Positions 56,419 to 64,000 of a DNA stretch of 64,000 nt are shown one piece after another. How positions within the stretch are numbered: the first letter of the stretch is position 1; each line of letters starts with the position of its first letter. Source of the DNA: Endomychus coccineus. Lineage: Eukaryota > Arthropoda > Insecta > Coleoptera > Endomychidae. The notes under the pieces were generated by a model. The model was not told the origin of the DNA. It saw only the letters and a program-made list of their open reading frames with translations, and did not search any database. The translations under genes and the position numbers were made by a program. The stretch spans positions 149,036,243-149,100,242 of the forward strand of contig OY294067.1 of NCBI GenBank assembly GCA_958510875.1, given 5' to 3'.

Positions 56419-57631
56419 TTAATTTAAAAAGTTACAATTGTTATATTTAATTATTTGGGAATTGTTCCTTTCGATTGCAGCAGACGAAATCCCATCTGAT
56501 GAGAGATTTGATACTTCTGATTCTGCTCTGTGATGATTTTGATTGGCGGCAGATTCATGATCTCCCTCTCTTAGATTTTGAATAAGTTTTAAATGATGTT
56601 CTGCATCTAGTTGTAAATATGGTTTTAAGGAGTGTGCTTTCGAATGTCCCGTAATTTTGATTAACTCTTGTTCATTAACTTCTTTTTTGGCCAATGATGA
56701 AATGGCCGATGCTCTATGAGCATGATTTGTTATTTTGAACTTTTTTTGCTAATTCCAATATTATCTGCTGATGTTGTTGCCCATTTCGATATTGAATTTA
56801 TTCCTACAGACATGTTTTTGTACCAAATTCCTCTTTCCCAATTTCGATGTGTAGCCAAAAAAAGTCTGTCAGTTGTTACGTCTGGATTTGTCGACCTTTT
56901 TTCATGAGTTTAAGGTATAAGCGAACAGGACATTAATCTTCGTTTTTTTATTTCTCACTGACCATTTACTATTCGATAAGTTTTTCGAACCACCTTGGGA
57001 AGTTTTGGAGAATATTGGGTTATATTCCACCCGACCAGTGAAGTTTTCCAGAAGATCATATTCTTTTTGAAAATAATGAATTGAGCAATTAGATGCCTCA
57101 TTGCCTCTCCAAGCCAATTCGAAGGAGCATATATGGAAAAATTTCTTTTGCAACCCATCTGGCTTATCTTCATCGTGAGAGTTGACCATTCTCAAAAACT
57201 GTTCGGTCGAAAAAGCTTTAGAACTTGATTTCCTTTTTTCTGGTGAAGTTTGCAACATTTTGCGCTTTGAATCCCTGGCCAGACGAGCTGATTTGAAAAT
57301 TAAACCTTGGAATGGATCGATCATTCTATCATATTCCTTGAAAAATTTTTCTTGAATCATCTGTGCCGTGGTATTCCATAAAGACTTCACAGAGGATTAT
57401 TTATAATCTTCTACGTTTTTTTTTCATATTGAAAGCATAATCCTCTCATATTTCTGCTAATCTTCCTGGAGTCGTTTCTCTATCTAAGGTATAGTTTCTT
57501 TTTAGGAGAAATTCCATGAACTGGTTCCATGCAGATGTCCTAGTTTTTCTTGTGTTCAAAGACACTAGTTTGGCAATTTCACTATGTATTTCTTTCGACG
57601 ACATATTTCCAAATCTATCTTGGAGGCTCAT
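56419..57631 (-). pseudogene. Crypton tyrosine recombinase (DUF3504/ZMYM2-like)
   Basis: Minus strand, in several frames: an N-terminal helical core-binding region (TRTSAWNQFMEFLLKRNYTL, 57631-57446), then SLWNTTAQMIQEKFFKEYDR, KSARLARDSKRKMLQTSPEK and GLQKKFFHICSFELAWRGNE (57390-56902). The Arg in ELAWRGNEA would be the first catalytic residue. Next are EYNPIFSKTSQGGSKNLSNS and, shifted, DRLFLATHRNWERGIW. It ends with HAHRASAISSLAKK (His-x-x-Arg), ITGHSKAHSLKPYLQLDAEH (second His and nucleophile Tyr). The R..HxxR..H..Y set identifies a tyrosine recombinase of the Crypton/DUF3504 group from which ZMYM2-type host genes derive. At least two shifts break the gene. Confidence 0.8.
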
Positions 57632-57871
57632 TTTTGGAATTCCCCAATCTACTTTTTGACACGTATTGCGCTATTTGACAAATAAGTATTCATCATAGAT
57701 TAACTAAACGTTGTTTGTTTTCTTTATGGTATTCATTTCCCAAGCTATCTATGAATGTGAGAAATGTCAAAATATTATCGATGAAATAATAAATCGCTAA
57801 ATTTTGCCGGCTTGCATGTTTTATCGCTGTGAAACGAGAGTTGCTATGGAAACTTCCTCACTATAAATGGA

Positions 57872-58861
57872 ATGAGTGAAATAGTCAGGGAGATATCCCG
57901 CTATGTGAGGAAATGCGAGCACTGCTTAAAATACAAAGCTTCGCAACAGGCACTTCCGGGATTCATGCAGCAAAGTAAAGTATCCAAACCATGAGAAATT
58001 GTGAGTGCGGATCTAGTAGGACCCCTACCTCGATCAAACAAATCGAACAATTACTTAGTCTTGCTGCAGGACCGGCTGACCAAACGGACAGAATGTCAAG
58101 CAATTCGTACAGCGGACACGGAAACTGTCATGAGATTGCTGAAAGATAGAGTGCTTATGAGATTCGGATGTCCCAGAGTGTTAATTAGTGACAATGGGGC
58201 CCAGTTTGTCGCTAATGAATTTCGGAAATTTTTAGAAGAATTTGGAATCAAACACAAACTCACCCCTCTCTATACCCCACAGGCCAATCCGGTAGAGAGA
58301 GTTAATAGAGTAGTGAAAACGATGATTGCGCAATATTGTGAGGACGATCACCGTACATGGGACGCTTATTTGCCGGAATTAATATTTGCCATCAATACAG
58401 CCCGAAATGACTCAACTGGATTTACTCCCGCATATTCAAACTACGGTCGAGAAGTGGACCACCCGAAGACTTTATTCCGGGAAGTTCAGGGACCTGATAG
58501 CGACGATGATGATGGTAACCCCGATCCTACTAGACATGAGAAACAGTTAGGAAAATTGAGAGACGCCGTCAATTTCGTCAAATTATAATTGAATAAAGTC
58601 TTCACTATCCAGAGTCGACACCATAATCTGTGACGGCGCGATTGGGCTCCCAAAGTAAGGGAAGAGGTTGATTGCAAAGAACACCCGCTATCCTCGGCAG
58701 CTCAAGGTTTCGCCGCTAAACTGGCCCCGAAGTTCGTAGGCCCGTTTGAAGTGAAGAAAATCATTTCACCGGTAGTGGTCGAGCTGAAAAACGGAACTAG
58801 TCGTAAACCCGTTCGAGTTCATGTAAATGGCTTGAAAAAAATTAACTGCTACCTAACGTAA
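57872..58861 (+). pseudogene. pol part 3 of gypsy element 3: integrase
   Basis: Continuing after the Crypton, RYVRKCEHCLKY completes the HHCC zinc finger. A TGA (about 57990) replaces a likely Trp before SADLVGPLPRS (first catalytic Asp). LISDNGAQFVANEF carries the second Asp and ANPVERVNRVVKTMIAQ the Glu. TWDAYLPELIFAINTARN is the usual end of the core. After stops at 58586-58588 and near 58630 the same frame goes on through APKFVGPFEVKKI and KPVRVHVNGLKKIN to a TAA at 58859-58861, the C-terminal integrase domain. The D, D, E residues survive, but in-frame stops make it inactive. Confidence 0.85.
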
Positions 58862-59055
58862 TTTTCTCTCCCCAGGAGTAAATATGACTTCAGTTCCGGA
58901 AATTAGAAATCCCGGGAAAGACGCCGAGGCTGCCATCCGATTGGGAAAGAGGCTGCACGAGTTATTTGGTTCCAGTCCGGAGTCGAATCTACAACTCCGA
59001 AACTTATCGTACGTTCGAAAATTTTCGGGAGCAAATTTTCTAAGAAAGAAAGGGG

Positions 59056-60358
59056 GTGTGTAGTGAAGCATACTTCATTCCTCACAAGTAAATTTGAATA
59101 TCTCAGTATAGTCGAATTACATAGGCAAAGTTAAGAGATCAAACTTCGTGCACATCTATGTATAAAAACTGATGAACAGAATTCGCCAGCCGGTCACCTG
59201 TTCACGTTACGTCACACGCCTGGATCTGTATAAAAGCTAGCCCATTCCATAGCGGAAGAAGACTCACTTGCCAGACCAGCACCGATATTGACCTGCTGTA
59301 ATTTAACCAACCCGAAGCCGTTGCCATTGTGCAAATCCGAGAGATAGAGAGTGAGTATTAATTGCCGTATAAAATCCATTCAAGTTATAGAATAAGCATT
59401 CCAGTATGTAAATCCGATATCAAATTCGAACTTTGTTAATGAATTCAATACAGCCGAAACCGCTGGAAAAATCAATCCTGGTAGCTTGGACGAATACGAT
59501 TCAGCTCCGGCGAATTGTTTTTCCAGAGACTAAGTTAGAATATTGCCCGAGACCGATTTGTAGAATCGTGAATGAATTCACATCCGAAACCGCTGGAAAA
59601 ATCAATCCTGGTAGCTTGGACGAATACGATTCAGCTCCTGCGAATTGTTTTTCTAGAGACTAAGTCAAAATATTGTGCGAGACCGATTTGTAGAATTGTG
59701 AATAAATTCACAGCCGAAATCGCCTGAAAAGAAATCAATCCTGGTAGCTTGGACGAATACGATTCAGCTTCTGCGAATAGATTTCAGGGGCTACGTTGTG
59801 ATGCTTTCCGAGCCCAACGTGTGAAATTATTAATTCAATCATAGCCGAAGATCACTGACTAATCAACCTGGTCCGAAATACCCCGCTCCGTAAGAAATTA
59901 CGTCTGAAATACAGGTCAGAGTGAACGTACGATCCACGCTCTGTCGAAGTTGAAGGTGTACTGAATATTTAGATTGTCGCGATTCATTTCTAGACGCAGA
60001 TGGTGGAAACTCCTGGCGCTAACCGACGATAGCAAACCATCTAATTAGCGAGTTATTTTATACACGGAAAATGAACACTTGAAACGGCCTGTTCTGAGCA
60101 ACATTTTGTGAATAGAATGTACATAGAAAGTGTAAATGTACCGATCTAAATAGAGATAATTGATAAACTTAATTGAACAAGAAATATCTGTTTTATTTGG
60201 CAATCCACACAAAAGACAAATAGCAATTTTAAAACCTATATGAAAAGGGAACCTGAACCCTCAAGAAACCCGAGCATGTCAGTATCTGTCATAAGAGGAC
60301 AGTAAGTGACAACCTCCCCCACTTGTAATTAACCATTCAAGCGGAAGGAGGTTACAAG
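59056..60358 (+). repeat. 3' LTR of gypsy element 3
   Basis: A polypurine tract (AAGAAAGAAAGGGGG, 59041-59055) leads to TGTGTAGTGAAGC. The promoter TATAAAAG is at 59229-59236. Four tandem units follow at 59441-59860. The end is placed at about 60358 because CAAGCGGAAGGAGGTTACAA matches the stub before the primer site at 53920. Hairpin arms CTTGTAA/TTACAAG enclose this end. The length (about 1.3 kb) again is long for Ty3/gypsy. Confidence 0.65.
59441..59870 (+). repeat. About 130-bp tandem repeats in the 3' LTR of gypsy element 3
   Basis: Units begin at about 59441, 59574, 59704 and 59832, each with AATTCA..GCCGAA, AATCAATCCTGGTAGCTTGG and GACGAATACGATTCAGCT. Units one and two are almost identical; the last is diverged and shortened. 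The repeat lies downstream of the LTR TATA box and so would be transcribed in R/U5. Confidence 0.8.
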
Positions 60359-61230
60359 TGTTCCCTGTTATACAAGTTGCCAGAAGAATAATTTTAGAAA
60401 TATCAAAACTGACCGTTAAGAGGGTGAGCCGCTTTTGACGAATAACCGAAATGAGGAGTTTTACTGTATATCGTGATGTTTTGAAAAGTGGAAAGAATAA
60501 TTAATTCACATGTAAAATCTATCAATCATCAAATCTAGTACTTGGAGTATTGACGTACTTGTTATCCCATTCTTTTGAATAACATAAGAACTGGTTAAAC
60601 ACAGTATTCAAAAACATATGCATGTGAAAGAATCCATCAGTTTTTGACATTATAACCAAATTCAAGTCATGTCCAGAAAACAGTCAGATATCACTTATTT
60701 TCCGGTTATGATGAACATCCACTAAATTAACCAATGATATTGGGAAAAATCATGTTTCACTGTTATCAAAACTTTTATGGTGGAATATTAATCTATCCAA
60801 TAACAATCAATGCTTTCAAACTCACGGAATGACTCAAATGGATTAGTTTCGTTATTATAAGAGCAAATGTTCAATTTTTCAGATTCTGTTGTATCATTTT
60901 ATGACTTTAAGGGAGTTCAATGTGATACTATATCATAAACATATTGTTTCAAAGTCGACGAAATATCATTTTCCAAATTTATTTACTATATTATATAGTG
61001 TGTCCAAGATGAGGATATCATGGTGATATATCTGACACGGTAATAAATACAGTCCTGGCTCAATAAGGAATTAGTTATTCACATGTGAGGTTTCTATCAC
61101 GTTTTAGATCAGTTTCAGCACTTTTCAAGCTTTTTTGGGAAATTAGTGAAGTTGGACATCATAAGGATCAAGGAAATCGAAAGATGTACCGACACTTTTT
61201 CAACAATTGTCAAAACTAGAACAATCAATT
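60359..61230. other. No recognisable gene
   Basis: AT-rich sequence after the gypsy LTR. No frame of note and no repeat recognised on either strand. Confidence 0.4.
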
Positions 61231-61239
61231 ATTAGAACG

Positions 61240-61450
61240 CTAAATTATTGTGAATTGTAGGCTTCCGGGGACAGCTAATCTTGAAAATTCTTGACTTCCA
61301 GGTGAATTCTGCTTCACAGTAGCTGAACTCGATGCCGATATTCCGCCAAAAACTGCAAGTGTCATCATGAGGACAGGCTTGAGACTCGTATTGCAACTGA
61401 TTCTTCTCATTTCTGTACCGGTCATGATTGTGAGGAATATTCATGCTCTA
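61240..61450 (-). other. Unknown conserved segment, inverted partner of 61690-61885
   Basis: On the minus strand this ~210-bp segment is similar to the + strand at 61690-61885 (shared AGAAGAATCAGTT, TGGCGG.A..TCGGC.TCGAGT, GAAGTCAAG.ATTT and CC.GG.AAGCCTAC-like blocks). All three frames stay largely open, so the coding frame, if any, is unclear. One option reads FWRNIGIEFSYCEAEFTWKS. The family is not recognised. Confidence 0.45.
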
Positions 61451-61689
61451 TAGTTTTTTCTTCCAGTGGTTGACTCTGCTTGAACCCGCTTATGTTCGAT
61501 GTGCGAAGTGTAATGTTCAAGGATGTGTTGTCAAATATTGAGAAGGTAATATCCTGAGTCACGGTATTTGGTCATTAACTACACAATATTCGGAAGGTCA
61601 TACTTTGAAGTTCCACTAGCATGATCATACACAATGACGAGGTCAAGTTCCATAACAGCAATTACCAGAAACTGAGCAGCGTAAAATTT

Positions 61690-61885
61690 CTGACTACACA
61701 TTTTGGTACAGAGGCCAGAAGAATCAGTTTCAGTTCCATTTACACGCTCACCTTGGAGATGTCACCTATTATAATGGTTGGCGGGAGGTCGGCTTCGAGT
61801 TGTGCTACTGGAAGGCGGTACATATATGCGGAAGTCAAGGATTTCCAAGATGAGCTATCCGGGGAAGTCTACTATTCAAGATAAT
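61690..61885 (+). other. Unknown conserved segment, inverted partner of 61240-61450
   Basis: Diverged inverted copy of the preceding segment. The comparable frame reads GWREVGFELCYWKAVHICGS. The copies face each other across about 240 bp, like arms of a transposon or a head-to-head pair of repeats. Divergence is substantial, so the duplication is old. Confidence 0.45.
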
Positions 61886-62829
61886 TCATCATTCGTTAAT
61901 TGTTTGTTTTTGTTTCAATATTTATCAAAAAAATCACCTATACTTCCGAATTTCCTTGAGCAATTCCACAAATTTTCCTATAAGGCAGGGTGAAATGCAA
62001 TATTGTTTTCAAAAATTTTAATGGGTGCTGAAACTGATCTGAAGCGTGATCAAATCATCATATTTGATACATCAGAGAGCGTTAAATGAAAAATGTCTAA
62101 AAAATTCGAATTAAAAAAGCAGAGTCGTATTTGAAAAAAAAGGCGAAGACGGTTGATTGGAAACAAAATTTTGGAAATGAACTTGTGTAGCTTCAATGAA
62201 ATAAAGTGACCGAGTAATTGTATTTTTGTAGCTACATAAATATGGCTCATCGTAATACGGGTAATAATATGATCATATAAGCTATAAATTGGAAGATTAT
62301 ATCATTGATCAGGAGATATGACTTCTGTTACAAAAAGGAGAATATAAAAACTTACTACCAAGTTCATAATAACTTATGATATTTCATTTGTTCAAGATCA
62401 AATTTAATAAGAGCTATGTTCCAATTTGCATTGTGGAGTAGCAAAACTGTATATTTATATTCCAATAAGAAAAATCAGTCTAGCTAGGAAAATGCTTAGT
62501 TTCCCATACAAGTTTTATGAGCAATATTCCCAAGCTCCGATGTCAGCTGTCACCACAATGTAAATGATTCTTGTATAATAATCCATTTCAGAAAGGAGCG
62601 CAGACTGTGGGAATAGGGTAGTCATGTATTGGAAATAATACATAATTCACATACATTTGCAAACTTTTATATTTATTAGAGCTCTGAATTGAATCACATT
62701 CTGTTCTAATTTATGTCAGGTACATTTCTTCAGATATTCAATTTCCTGGGAACTGAGGAATGAAGTAGAATTGAAACTATTCATCAGCTATTAAGTGGTA
62801 TGAGGAATGTTAACATTATCTAATTGGCT

Positions 62830-63310
62830 CCTTTTCACAAGGTAAGAAGACAGCTCCTCAGCCGCTTGGACTTGGCGCAACAGCGAATGAGAAGGCAGAT
62901 TATGATGACAAACTTGAGAAGCTTATCAAAATTGACAGGGATGTTTTGCTTTTACTGACAACGAAAAGGACTGGATATATTGAAATTATGATTGCGGCTC
63001 ACAAAACCTGTTGATGTTTGGAATGAGCAGAAACAGCTTTCTGATGGATTTAATGAGGATAGATCATTAGATTTATGCCTACAATTTTTTTATCATGAGA
63101 GGGATGAAGAAGATGACATTGCAAGTCACCTCTAAATTGAAAAACATTTGGAGTGACTTAATACTTGAAATCACAAGAGACAGTGGTTCAAAATTGCCAA
63201 ACTTCCAGAAACTCATTTTTCATTCAAATAAAATTGACCGTCTATGTCTAAAAATAAAAGGAACTTTCGTAATCTCACTACACAAATATACTTGTACAAG
63301 AAAGTGTTGA
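62830..63310 (+). pseudogene. Copia-type gag (UBN2-like) fragment
   Basis: Pieces in two or three frames read DYDDKLEKLIKIDRDVLLLL, then IAAHK and VWNEQKQLSDGFNED, then FYHERDEEDDIASHLSKLKN with IWSDLILEI (63095-63310 and before). The W-to-LSKLKN-type layout, with a helix, a D(M/I)A(T/S)H block and a KLKN motif, matches the UBN2/Gag domain of Ty1/Copia retrotransposons. Stops and shifts, a missing start and no pol nearby show it is a dead fragment. Confidence 0.6.
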
Positions 63311-64000
63311 ATGCTGGATGAAACTGAAGCCACAATATTATTGTTATTCAAAAGCCCACTGGTATTGGTGAGGCTTGAAGAAGTGAATCAAATTCAACAA
63401 AATTCAATGAATTTGTAGTTATATCGAAGGTTCACACAAATTAATCACATGAATTGAGTGAGAGGCAGATGGAAAACCAAAATCTGGTTGGCCTTTTCGA
63501 TTGATGTCAAATTGTAGACTGAGTAATTCCGCGGCTTTTGGTACCACCTCAACGAAAAATGCCCCCACCCCAGTCAATTCGAAACACAGGAGGAGTCAGG
63601 ATTCCTGAGAACATTACGCGCTATATACAGAACCACACTTCGATTCAGCCCCTCCAGATTAGGTAGTCCCCTACCTCTTCGGTGAAGAGACAGATAAATG
63701 CGGGAAACGGACGATATAGGATGCCAAGCCTGACGGATATGCAATATCTGTCGAGTCGTTGCAGCTCATCGGACGTTCAATTGCAAAAGAGTAGAGCAGG
63801 ACTGTAACGGCAAACATATTTTTAATACAGGAGCCCTGTTCTCACTCGGAATTTCGGAAGACCAAATCTCTCGAACAAGGTTTCTGTACTTGCCAGGGAG
63901 CGTCACCTTCATCTAGGGAGCTTCATAACCAGGGAGCTCTCCAATTTTCAGGTATCGACAAGCCCTCCAGCAACAAGGCGTTCAAAGAAGCTTCCGCTTG
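63311..64000. other. GC-richer unassigned sequence at the window end
   Basis: From about 63440 the composition is less AT-rich (CCCCCACCCCAGTCAATTCG, AGTCCCCTACCTCTTCGG). It has the look of a retroelement end reaching beyond the window. No protein motif was recognised on either strand. Confidence 0.35.

Larger units (their letters stand above)
56116..57871 (-). mobile_element. Crypton-type tyrosine-recombinase transposon inserted in gypsy integrase
   Basis: It separates WPGM (to 56115) from SEIVREISRYVRKCEHC (from 57875), two parts of one integrase. The gypsy reading frame is restored if it is removed with one copy of the flanking ATG (56113-56115 and 57872-57874). Its own genes run on the minus strand. 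Cryptons move by a tyrosine recombinase and lack classic TIRs and long duplications, which agrees with the very short flanking repeat. Its low-coordinate (3') end carries a 165-bp hairpin (56128-56292). Confidence 0.7.

Overview
This window looks like a transposon-dense stretch of an AT-rich arthropod (most likely insect) genome. The signs are short AT-rich spliceosomal introns, insect-type core promoters (TATA plus TCAGT initiator), and remnants of Ty3/gypsy, BEL/Pao, Copia, LINE, Penelope-like, hAT, mariner-like, Helitron and Crypton elements. No intact host gene was recognised. The order of insect cannot be fixed from the sequence.

Region 1 (1-11282) is endogenous viral DNA of the Polinton/Maverick-adintovirus group. 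The left copy (A) carries, on the + strand, a PLA2-domain minor virion protein, an adenain-type protease, a penton-like minor capsid protein, a hexon-like major capsid protein and an MSV199/DUF3627 gene with a 50-nt intron. Three small minus-strand ORFs and a ~1.5-kb repeat-rich terminal inverted repeat (TIR) ending at 7309 follow. A second copy (B), in opposite orientation, starts at its own TIR end (8393) and runs through a decayed MSV199 gene to 11282, where hAT sequence takes over. The two elements lie tail to tail, 1,083 bp apart. PolB, retroviral-type integrase and packaging ATPase are not in the window. Each capsid-side gene seems to have its own promoter, as expected for an ordered late cassette.

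Region 2 (7310-8392 and 11283-22957) holds a BEL/Pao integrase-end fragment, a broken hAT (CGGBP1-like) transposase, a TIR element with a Helitron nested in it (the Helitron carries a GC-rich, hsp70-like core promoter), and a Penelope-like element with GIY-YIG remains and inverted tails.

Region 3 (22958-36091) is a Ty3/gypsy element with ~2-kb LTRs and almost no pol left. Beside it is a minus-strand gypsy copy whose 5' side is broken by a LINE and whose 5' LTR is split by a mariner-like element with ~0.5-kb TIRs.

Region 4 (36092-53869) contains a multicopy TE-like gene family member split by a LINE, a BEL/Pao gag-protease fragment, a further LINE fragment, and about 9 kb of AT-rich DNA with no recognisable gene.

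Region 5 (53870-64000) contains a second gypsy element of the same broad type, with gag, protease, RT, integrase and 3' LTR but no RNase H. Its integrase is interrupted by a Crypton-type tyrosine-recombinase transposon. A pair of inverted, mutually similar unknown segments and a Copia-type gag fragment follow.
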